Positions 1 to 5,006 of a stretch of 6,529 nucleotides of DNA are shown here, in pieces. Position 1 is the first letter of the stretch, and every line of letters starts with the position of its first letter. This stretch comes from Bacillota bacterium (GTDB lineage: Bacteria; Bacillota_A; Clostridia; Lachnospirales; WQUN01). The notes beneath the pieces were generated by a model that was not told the DNA's origin, searched no databases, and saw only the letters and a list, made by a program, of their open reading frames with translations. The DNA lies in assembly GCA_009786175.1 (NCBI GenBank), contig WQTQ01000089.1, positions 1 to 6,529 on the forward strand, given 5' to 3'. The position numbers and the translations under genes were made by a program.

Positions 1-40
1 TCAAAACGCCTCAAAAGTCCGGTCTTCCGCTGGCTTAATC

Positions 41-247
41 TCATTCATTTTTGCTCGCATTGCTTGCGCTGTTTTTTGGTTTTAACTCTTGATTGGCGTT
101 TGTATTATTAATTTCTTCAAGTACTCGCTCATCAATATATGCGGCATGTTTATCTGCAACCGTTTTTAGTTCTGTACATAGTCTGTCAAACATAGAACTT
201 AATTCATCGTTTGACTTTATGCTGCATTTACAAGAGTTATTATGCAT
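41..247 (-). CDS. Small hypothetical protein, 68 aa, possibly frameshifted near its C-terminus
   Basis: I do not recognise this protein. It is hydrophilic, has no signal peptide or membrane segment, carries two Cys near the N-terminus (C6, C8), and has a probably helical middle (residues 14-50). The ATG start is supported by a GGTGAG-type ribosome binding site about 9 nt upstream and a plausible promoter at 278-306. The C-terminal tail (KPKNSASNASKNE) is low-complexity. The +1 frame, open from just after the TAA at 84-82 to a TGA at 3-1, reads as a more protein-like tail (AMRAKMNEIKPAEDRTFEAF). Removing one A from the A6 run (minus strand, 77-72) would join the two into a protein of about 80 aa. 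So the gene is either 68 aa as written, or carries a frameshift or homopolymer sequencing error. It lies downstream of the lipoprotein gene on the same strand, 152 bp away. Confidence 0.5.
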   Translation of the reverse strand: MHNNSCKCSIKSNDELSSMFDRLCTELKTVADKHAAYIDERVLEEINNTNANQELKPKNSASNASKNE

Positions 248-277
248 AAGTGTCTCTCACCGTTACCTTTCAAAATA

Positions 278-306
278 ATTAGTCAAGTTTAATTCATAGT
301 TGCCAA
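278..306 (-). promoter_or_regulatory. Candidate sigma-A promoter for the 68-aa gene
   Basis: On the minus strand there is a TTGGCA -35 (306-301), a 17-nt spacer and an ACTAAT -10 (283-278). The predicted start near 271 gives a leader of about 24 nt that contains the GGTGAG ribosome binding site of the 68-aa gene. The -35 matches consensus at 5 of 6 positions and the -10 at 4 of 6. This is sequence pattern only. Confidence 0.4.
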
Positions 307-399
307 CATATGATAATTTTTTCATGTTCAATGTGACCCTTTCATTGGCGAATATGATATCAGGGGGTAAAAAAGTAACTTCACATAAATAACGATTTT

Positions 400-876
400 T
401 CAGCTAAAAAGCTCTACCAACTTGGCGGAAGCACCATCTACCACCCTAAACCACTGTACAGAACCGTCATCAATTTGCACTGTGGCAAAAGACCCATACG
501 TTCCTCCGGGCACAAATGCAATTGTCACTGTATGCATATCGCTTGTTGCTTGCAAGATTATTGGCTGCCCTACAGGTATTTTTGTAAAGTCGCCTTCCCC
601 CCACGGAGCCCCATCTTCCAAGACTTCAAAGCTTCTTAGTATACCGTAAATACTCATTAGCTCTTCTTCAGTGAAATAACTTTTTTCAAATGTCTCGTAG
701 AACTCGAATGTCAACCGGAGTTCGTCACGTAATGTGAAAGGTAAATACTCGGATAAGTTATTGTAAGTCAAATCTTCTGCCCGTCTTCCGCATCCAGTAA
801 AAATCATAAGCAATACAATGGGAAATATAACAAGTTTGTTTTTTATCATATCATTTAAGTGTATAGTGTTATTCAT
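400..876 (-). CDS. Putative secreted lipoprotein, 158 aa, unknown function
   Basis: The N-terminus has a short polar lead with a Lys, a hydrophobic stretch (about residues 15-26) and a lipobox-like IFTGC with the candidate lipidated cysteine at C29, so export and anchoring to the outer face of the membrane is likely. Phe at the -3 position is not the commonest residue, so lipidation is probable but not certain. The mature part is acidic: residues 33-85 look helical, and about 95-155 look like beta strands rich in Gly, Val and aromatics. I do not recognise a family. The start at 876 is chosen because AGGAG lies 9 nt upstream; the in-frame Met10 has no ribosome binding site. It sits just downstream of a hairpin (911-944) that separates it from the two-gene unit above, and I found no convincing promoter of its own, so it may depend on readthrough. 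Confidence 0.8.
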   Translation of the reverse strand: MNNTIHLNDMIKNKLVIFPIVLLMIFTGCGRRAEDLTYNNLSEYLPFTLRDELRLTFEFYETFEKSYFTEEELMSIYGILRSFEVLEDGAPWGEGDFTKIPVGQPIILQATSDMHTVTIAFVPGGTYGSFATVQIDDGSVQWFRVVDGASAKLVELFS

Positions 877-910
877 GCAATGCCGCTCCTAAACAATAGA
901 TTTAAATTGA

Positions 911-944
911 AACAAGGGCTTTGCATTTTTTACAAAGCCCTGTT
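911..944 (-). terminator. Intrinsic hairpin after the 371-aa/84-aa gene pair
   Basis: On the minus strand, arm AACAGGGCTTTG (944-933), a 9-nt loop rich in A, then CAAAGCCCTTGTT (923-911) form a 12-bp stem with one bulged base. It is followed by TCAATTTAAAT, a poor but T-rich tail. It lies 27 bp past the stop of the 84-aa gene, so it probably ends or attenuates that transcript before the lipoprotein gene. On the plus strand it is followed by CTTTT, but no plus-strand gene lies upstream. Confidence 0.65.
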
Positions 945-970
945 CTTTTACAGTTAGAGACACTTTATTG

Positions 971-1225
971 TTAATCAGGGTTTTTATCATTTTCGTCCTC
1001 ACGTTTGTCCAGACGTTTGTTAATTGTATCCAGTTTTACAAGGATTATTGCAAAAAACACAATTACGTAAGCCTGTGTTGTCAAGACATGTAACGATATA
1101 TTGTCATCTGCATAATCACTGCTGCCCCAGAAGGGCATAGTAAACTGAAAAAACAAAACTAAAATACACAAAACAATAATTCCACCTACAAAATAGAAAA
1201 CAAATTGACATACCTTGTGTCTCAT
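971..1225 (-). CDS. Small membrane protein with two predicted helices, 84 aa
   Basis: Unrecognised. It has two hydrophobic segments, at about residues 8-30 (very rich in Phe, Val, Ile and Leu) and about 46-64, joined by an acidic loop (SDYADDN). The highly charged C-terminal tail from residue 65 (LDTINKRLDKREDENDKNPD) has no hydrophobic residues after its start. With basic residues at the N-terminus and a charged tail, both ends are probably cytoplasmic. The ATG has an AGGA about 6-7 nt upstream. The gene begins 15 bp after the stop of the 371-aa exported protein, so the two are almost certainly cotranscribed. An immunity or export-accessory role for its neighbour is possible from size and position alone; nothing in the sequence proves it. 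Confidence 0.75.
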   Translation of the reverse strand: MRHKVCQFVFYFVGGIIVLCILVLFFQFTMPFWGSSDYADDNISLHVLTTQAYVIVFFAIILVKLDTINKRLDKREDENDKNPD

Positions 1226-1240
1226 AATTCATCCTACTTC

Positions 1241-2356
1241 CTATGGCAATACTGTAAGCTGCACATGCCTTGGAATGACATATCTCAAAGCAATACTAAG
1301 TCCTATTGATGCAGCAACACCACTTCTACCAAGGCCAATACTTAAAGATGGTCTTATGTTTAGTGATACACTGGTATGATAATAGCTACCAATACTATTA
1401 AAGGAATGAACGGTAGTATGCGACAGCAATCCATAAAAACGTGAAAAGGCCATCATGTTTCTGTGGGTTACTGACCACCATCCATCACTCCATGTTCGAG
1501 GTAGAGAAAAAAGAATACCTGCACCATTCCAATTTCCATTTGTTCTAAATTCGGGCTGAATATTTCTTGAGATACGCTGTGATGTGATGCTACCTGGACC
1601 AATGATATTTTCAGTATAACTAAATCCACCAGCCCAAGCCCTTGTGACATCTGCTGTTATAGACATAGCAGTAGAACCAATGCTGTCTGTGAGACGCATA
1701 AATGGTTCATTAAGCCAAGTAGCATCGGTATGAAACATGAAACTATTTCGGTTTGACCAATTTTGGGATGCTAGGTGGAATAAACTCATAACACCATCAT
1801 GCCTTGAACCCGAGTTGAAGGGTTGTATGTTATATCCATACAGGCCCATTGGGTTATTGAAAAATTGCATCATCTCCAGTTCGGCCTGCCGTGCTTCTTC
1901 TGCTATAGCATGAGCTGTTACTCGGTCAATATAAACCGAATTACCGAATTGGTCAATCCTTGAATATGAAGCCAGTGTACTTATGCTTGGGCTAAAAGCT
2001 ATGAACTCTAAATCTTCACATGACATTCCGTCAATAAAGTATTGATTCATGCCCATCATTAAAAGAATAGCACTTGCTTCTGCGTGAATATCTAAAACCA
2101 CTCTCGCCGGGTTAACATCGTCTCTTACAAGTGTTCGAATAACACGATAGTACTCATCGATGGACTCCATCATTGTAAGGCCCAAATTGGAATCCTCTAC
2201 AAATCTGCTTGAAACTATTGTCACATCGCCAATCGGCAAAATGTTACTAACATTACAAATTTCATAGTTATGTTCGGGTAGTGCTGCAATGGGAATTACA
2301 CTACCAAACACCATAACTAATGCAAGAATAACGGACAGAATTTTCTTTCTACGCAT
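1241..2356 (-). CDS. Exported protein of unknown function, 371 aa
   Basis: The N-terminus is a classic Sec signal peptide: MRRKK, a hydrophobic core (about residues 7-22), and probable cleavage after A25. There is no lipobox, no sortase LPxTG motif and no other membrane span, so release to the medium is expected. The mature protein looks two-part. Residues about 40-170 appear helical, with acidic and Met-rich stretches. Residues about 180-371 are rich in Ser, Asn, Gly, Trp and Phe with alternating hydrophobics, suggesting a beta domain, and end in a Gly/Ser-rich hydrophobic segment (SIGLGRSGVAASIGLSIALR, 339-358). I see no catalytic motif and cannot name a family. The start is supported by AAGGAG 8 nt upstream. 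It leads a two-gene unit with the 84-aa membrane protein and is divergent from the HTH-TPR regulator, which is its most likely controller (inference). Confidence 0.85.
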   Translation of the reverse strand: MRRKKILSVILALVMVFGSVIPIAALPEHNYEICNVSNILPIGDVTIVSSRFVEDSNLGLTMMESIDEYYRVIRTLVRDDVNPARVVLDIHAEASAILLMMGMNQYFIDGMSCEDLEFIAFSPSISTLASYSRIDQFGNSVYIDRVTAHAIAEEARQAELEMMQFFNNPMGLYGYNIQPFNSGSRHDGVMSLFHLASQNWSNRNSFMFHTDATWLNEPFMRLTDSIGSTAMSITADVTRAWAGGFSYTENIIGPGSITSQRISRNIQPEFRTNGNWNGAGILFSLPRTWSDGWWSVTHRNMMAFSRFYGLLSHTTVHSFNSIGSYYHTSVSLNIRPSLSIGLGRSGVAASIGLSIALRYVIPRHVQLTVLP

Positions 2357-2376
2357 TTTATCATCTCCTTGTTATT

Positions 2377-2405
2377 GTTGTAATAAGCAATTACTAAATT
2401 GCCAA
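2377..2405 (-). promoter_or_regulatory. Candidate promoter with an inverted repeat in the spacer, for the exported-protein gene
   Basis: On the minus strand: TTGGCA (2405-2400), a 17-nt spacer and TACAAC (2382-2377). The spacer holds a perfect inverted repeat GCAATT-4 nt-AATTGC (2387-2402), a position where a bound regulator would block or reshape RNA polymerase access. The implied transcript start (about 2370) leaves very little room before the AAGGAG at 2370-2365, so the true promoter may be elsewhere. Confidence 0.3.
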
Positions 2406-2704
2406 ACTCCTTGAAATTACTGCGTTTTTTGATTGCCCAATATATATATTTTTCTCCCGTTAATGGCAAAACAGAGTCGTTACAAAAGCATACAACACAA
2501 AAACGGAGGAGAAAACCCCTATCCTATCTATCATCATCCAATCCAATTCATAAAAACACATCCTTGTTAGTTTATAATTGCCCATCACATAACCCTTGGG
2601 CTTATATGCAAAACCTATACTCAATTCTACTTTGCGGCCGCTAAATTGTAAAATTAAGCAAGGTGTATTGCCATTAGAAAAATTAAACCAAATTTACCCG
2701 GTTT
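2406..2704. other. Intergenic stretch between the divergent exported-protein and regulator genes, no convincing gene
   Basis: This is AT-rich DNA with no homology I can recognise. It has a TA-repeat patch near 2441-2450, a single GCGGCCGC octamer at 2634-2641, and a near-palindromic AT stretch before the regulator promoter. The plus-strand open frame at 2399-2644 starts with TTG, has no ribosome binding site and reads like random sequence. A 33-codon minus-strand frame (2561-2460) encodes a hydrophobic peptide but has weak translation signals; it is described under findings rather than called as a gene. Confidence 0.5.
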
Positions 2705-2725
2705 AAATTAACTTTCGGTTAATTT
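2705..2725. repeat. Inverted repeat upstream of the regulator promoter
   Basis: AAATTAAC (2705-2712), 5-nt spacer TTTCG, GTTAATTT (2718-2725): a perfect 8-bp inverted repeat ending 25 bp before the -35 box of the regulator gene. It could be an operator for autoregulation or activation. The region is so AT-rich that some symmetry is expected by chance, although the TTTCG spacer and perfect arms are better than background. Confidence 0.4.
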
Positions 2726-2749
2726 TTAATTAAATTATGTTAAAAATAT

Positions 2750-2779
2750 TTGACAAACTTTCCATCTAAACACTATAAT
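2750..2779 (+). promoter_or_regulatory. Near-consensus sigma-A promoter of the HTH-TPR regulator
   Basis: TTGACA (2750-2755), an 18-nt spacer and TATAAT (2774-2779): both hexamers match consensus perfectly. Transcription would start near 2786, giving a leader of about 89 nt before the ATG. Such a strong promoter suggests high basal expression unless it is repressed. Confidence 0.85.
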
Positions 2780-2852
2780 ACCATTATGTTTCACACGCAA
2801 ACTCAACACTTAAAAGAATGTTTTACCAGATTTTACCCCCCCCTATTGCATT

Positions 2853-2868
2853 TTAGGAGGTTAGGAGG
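2853..2868 (+). promoter_or_regulatory. Duplicated ribosome binding site in front of the regulator
   Basis: TTAGGAGG occurs twice in tandem (2853-2860 and 2861-2868). The downstream copy is 6 nt from the ATG at 2875 and decides that start. Ten to seventeen bases upstream of the first copy is a C8 run (2836-2843) followed by TA; CCTA can pair with TAGG, extended by further C-G pairs across one mismatch, so the first copy could be masked. Confidence 0.85.
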
Positions 2869-2874
2869 TTACTT

Positions 2875-3846
2875 ATGGATAATGCCCAATACAAAACCAA
2901 ACTGGGTCAAATAATTAAGCAAGCAAGAGAACATCGCGGCATAACACAACAAGAACTCTCGGGTGTAGATAACGATGCTAAATTCATTTGCACTGTAAGG
3001 CATTTGAAAAGAATCGAACGTGGCGATGTTGATCTCAATCACTTTATGTTGCTGAAAATATTGGAAGCTTTACGTATTGATATTGAGGATTTTTCTGTAA
3101 TGTTGCACGGCAACGATATGAAACTTTTCTACAACCACTTTGGCAAAGCTTGGGAGCATGTGTTTAATGAAGAATACGAAACCTTTAAGACTAAAATTGA
3201 TGAGTTAAAGGCTAAGGAATATTGTGATACAAGCATTGCAGCTGTAAAACAGGCAATGCTTTTGTGTGATGCCGTAATTTACAAGTATCTTGATGGAAAT
3301 CATGCTGCAAGCCTTGAACTTCTTTGTGACGCACTGCGGCTGACCGCACCGGGTTTGATAAACGAAAAAAATGTAGTAAAAAGCAGCAAGATTAAAGACC
3401 TAAAACTTAACATAATGGAATATCGCATCTTGAAGCAAATCGCACTTGATAAAGATGACTTAGGTAAGAAGCGTGAGGCTATTAATATTGAAACGGCCAC
3501 TATAACTTCGTTAGAGCAAGAGGATGTAGATTACAGCGTACAGAAGAAGCTGCTGCCAACTTTATATTACAACTTATCTTATAACCTGATTGACGAGAAA
3601 GAGTATGATAAAGCTGATGAAATAATCGACCATGGCTTAACATTCTGTCTTTCTACGGGAGAATTAAAAATGATCGGATCCCTTAGCTACAGTAAAGGAA
3701 GGGTCTTAGCTTTAACAGAGCATAAAGAGCAAGCTAAAATTTGGTTCCGGCAATCGTACGATACATTTGTAAGCGAAGGTAAATTTAAACGTGCCGAACT
3801 TGTAAAAAATATGGCAGCCCAAAAGCATGGAATTAATCTGGGATAA
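2875..3846 (+). CDS. HTH-TPR transcriptional regulator, RRNPP-like, 323 aa
   Basis: Residues about 7-73 form a Cro/C1-type (XRE) helix-turn-helix: LGQIIKQAREHRGITQQELS is helix 1 plus the turn region, followed by a short insertion and a VRHLKRIERGD recognition segment. The rest is alpha-helical with TPR-like repeats, clearest at 228-260 (YYNLSYNLIDEKEYDKADEI) and 265-300 (a YSKGRVLAL/ALTEH hairpin followed by AKIWFRQSYDTF). An N-terminal XRE domain followed by TPRs, at about 300 aa, is the architecture of the RRNPP family (Rgg, PlcR, NprR, PrgX and clostridial Qsr proteins), which bind re-imported secreted peptides in the TPR groove. A DNA-binding cytoplasmic role is therefore likely; peptide binding is inferred. 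It is transcribed from its own strong promoter, divergent from the exported-protein operon, and faces a secreted peptide gene tail to tail 4 bp downstream. A peptide-independent XRE-TPR regulator is the main alternative. Confidence 0.85.
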   Translation: MDNAQYKTKLGQIIKQAREHRGITQQELSGVDNDAKFICTVRHLKRIERGDVDLNHFMLLKILEALRIDIEDFSVMLHGNDMKLFYNHFGKAWEHVFNEEYETFKTKIDELKAKEYCDTSIAAVKQAMLLCDAVIYKYLDGNHAASLELLCDALRLTAPGLINEKNVVKSSKIKDLKLNIMEYRILKQIALDKDDLGKKREAINIETATITSLEQEDVDYSVQKKLLPTLYYNLSYNLIDEKEYDKADEIIDHGLTFCLSTGELKMIGSLSYSKGRVLALTEHKEQAKIWFRQSYDTFVSEGKFKRAELVKNMAAQKHGINLG

Positions 3847-3850
3847 GAGA

Positions 3851-4006
3851 TTAATCTCCGCCACATTTACCTATGTCATACGGGCAAATAGTTTCTTCAT
3901 ATCTACACGATAATTCTTCACAATTACCCGCTGCCCCAACACTGCCTAAAAGCAAAGCAAATGATAATGCCGTCACAATCAGAAATTTAATGATATTTTT
4001 TGCCAC
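3851..4006 (-). CDS. Secreted four-cysteine small peptide, 51 aa, candidate signal for the adjacent regulator
   Basis: The start is GTG (4006-4004) with GGAG 8 nt upstream (within AACGGAG) and a perfect TATAAT 28 bp upstream of the start. The product opens with a signal peptide: MAKNIIK, hydrophobic core FLIVTALSFALLL, then GSVGAA with probable cleavage after A25 or A26. The remaining 25 residues are acidic and carry four cysteines, C29, C34, C41 and C48, spaced CX4CX6CX6C, ending CGGD. The stop codon lies 4 bp beyond the stop of the HTH-TPR regulator on the other strand. Phr- and Qsp-type pro-peptides in RRNPP systems are small exported peptides encoded next to their regulator, which fits. 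Conserved-looking cysteines are unusual for those, so a disulfide-bonded mini-protein or bacteriocin is the alternative. It is easily missed because of its size and GTG start. Confidence 0.75.
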   Translation of the reverse strand: MAKNIIKFLIVTALSFALLLGSVGAAGNCEELSCRYEETICPYDIGKCGGD

Positions 4007-4033
4007 ATCAACCACTCCGTTCCGTTTTTTTCA

Positions 4034-4062
4034 ATTATACACTAATTGATAATGCAATACCA
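4034..4062 (-). promoter_or_regulatory. Promoter of the secreted-peptide gene with overlapping inverted repeat
   Basis: On the minus strand there is a perfect TATAAT -10 (4039-4034). The matching -35 at 17 nt is poor (TGGTAT, 4062-4057), which often marks an activator-dependent promoter. An inverted repeat CAATTA-5 nt-TAATTG (4032-4048) covers the -10, and the palindrome at 4063-4078 abuts the -35. The predicted start is near 4027, giving a 20-nt leader with the ribosome binding site. Confidence 0.55.
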
Positions 4063-4084
4063 GGGACATATATGTCCCCTTTTT
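4063..4084 (+). terminator. Palindrome plus T-run: likely terminator of the regulator transcript, or operator
   Basis: GGGACATATATGTCCC (4063-4078) is a perfect 16-bp palindrome, followed on the plus strand by C then TTTTT (4080-4084). As RNA it would form a short GGGACA/TGTCCC stem with a TATA loop and a U-run. It is the first terminator-like structure after the regulator stop at 3846, so the regulator mRNA would run about 220 nt further and cover the whole peptide gene in antisense. It also abuts the -35 of the peptide promoter, so a protein-binding role is possible. Confidence 0.5.
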
Positions 4085-4091
4085 GCACCGC

Positions 4092-4134
4092 AAAAACCCC
4101 CATAGGCCAGGCAGAATGCCGATTCTATGGGGGT
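4092..4134 (-). terminator. Intrinsic terminator of the GH5-SDR operon
   Basis: On the minus strand ACCCCCATAG (4134-4125), a 19-nt loop that itself can fold GGCA/TGCC, then CTATGGGGGT (4105-4096), followed by a T-run (4096-4092). This is a 10-bp GC-rich stem with a U-tail, 75 bp past the SDR stop codon. It also insulates the secreted-peptide gene downstream. Confidence 0.9.
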
Positions 4135-4208
4135 CTTAACAATAAATGGTAAATATTTCAAATTGTTGCACATTTATTAAGTATCTGTTGCAGCAATTGA
4201 ATGTTCTC

Positions 4209-5006
4209 TCACCAATGTTCTCTTACACCGCCGTCGCTTGCAATAACCTGCCCTGTAATCCATTTCCCGTAGGGGCTGTGCAGGAAAAGTACCAGGTCGG
4301 CGGTGTCGTTGGGCGTACCCCAGCGGCCCGCCGGGAAGCGGCTTGCAACTTGGTCGTACACTTCGCCAAAGCAGTAGCCCGTATCGTTTGGCCCGGGGTT
4401 TACGCAATTGACGCGAATATTTTTATCCCCAAGCAGGGCCGCAGACTGTCGGCACAGACAGATTATCGCTTCTTTTGATACGCAATAGGCAATTTCGCCC
4501 ACCATGGGGCTTAAATACTGGCCGCTTGTAAAAAGTGTGATTGCATTGCTTTTTGCCGTATCCACTTGGGCAGCGAAGGATTGTATCATCATCATGGACG
4601 CGCGGACATTTACAAGCAAGTGCGGGTCTATGTGTTCCGGCGTCCACGTGCCAATTTCCCCGTGCTTACCATATGCGTGGTTTAAAACCAAGCCGTCAAG
4701 ACCGCCAAGTTTTCCGGCGGCTTCTTCTACGGCTTTTTCCGCGTTGCCGGATATTTCTAAATCTGACGGGGTAACCGCGGTTACGTTTAGCCCCAAGTCG
4801 TTAAGCTGCTTTGTTACGGTTTCTGTGCCATTGGGCATTGCAGACAAGTGGTTTGTAGTCATGTCGAAGCCGGAAAACCCGTGGACGGCCACTGCCGCGC
4901 CCGCTTCCGCCAGCCGCTTTGCAAGGGTCGCGCCAATACCCAGCGGTCGGCTTACGCCTGTTACTAAAATTTTTTGCCCGTCTAATCTAATGGATGAGTT
5001 ATGCAT
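4209..5006 (-). CDS. Short-chain dehydrogenase/reductase (SDR), classical type, 265 aa
   Basis: This is an NAD(P)H-dependent oxidoreductase of the classical SDR fold, FabG-like in overall pattern. It shows the Rossmann cofactor loop TGVSRPLGIG (16-25), a variant NHAYG (109-113) where NNAG is usual, and a complete catalytic tetrad: N133, S161 (in LFTSGQY), Y174 and K178 (YCVSK). The NPGPNDTG segment (203-210) and C-terminal ITGQVIASDGG (250-260) are typical, and the length is normal for the family. No signal peptide, so cytosolic. The substrate cannot be read from sequence; automatic annotation as 3-oxoacyl-ACP reductase would be weakly founded. The start ATG lies inside the end of the GH5 gene (8-nt overlap), with AGAGG upstream, implying translational coupling and a shared operon, perhaps for metabolising a product of the glucanase (inference). 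Confidence 0.92.
   Translation of the reverse strand: MHNSSIRLDGQKILVTGVSRPLGIGATLAKRLAEAGAAVAVHGFSGFDMTTNHLSAMPNGTETVTKQLNDLGLNVTAVTPSDLEISGNAEKAVEEAAGKLGGLDGLVLNHAYGKHGEIGTWTPEHIDPHLLVNVRASMMMIQSFAAQVDTAKSNAITLFTSGQYLSPMVGEIAYCVSKEAIICLCRQSAALLGDKNIRVNCVNPGPNDTGYCFGEVYDQVASRFPAGRWGTPNDTADLVLFLHSPYGKWITGQVIASDGGVREHW

Noticed and set aside
2634..2641. GCGGCCGC octamer in AT-rich DNA, possibly a cloning scar
   Set aside because: A single site with no vector-like flanks; chance occurrence is enough.
2399..2644. Plus-strand 81-codon open frame in the gap upstream of the regulator
   Set aside because: TTG start, no ribosome binding site, no domain or compositional sign of coding, and it crosses the promoter-rich gap.
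2786..2909. Leaderless ATG at the predicted transcript start of the regulator, open across its start codon
   Set aside because: Out of frame with the regulator, and adding one C to the C8 run to bring it in frame meets a TAG before the regulator ATG, so it is neither an N-terminal extension nor a phase-variable fusion.
3847..3858. GAGATTAATCTC palindrome at the junction of the two convergent genes, as a bidirectional terminator
   Set aside because: Only a 5-bp stem with a 2-nt centre, AT-rich, and no T-run on either side; too weak to terminate.
3851..4006. The small peptide as an AgrD-type cyclic-lactone signal
   Set aside because: AgrD cores have one essential Cys and a charged C-terminal recognition tail, and need an AgrB peptidase; here there are four Cys, a cleavable signal peptide and no AgrB in the window.
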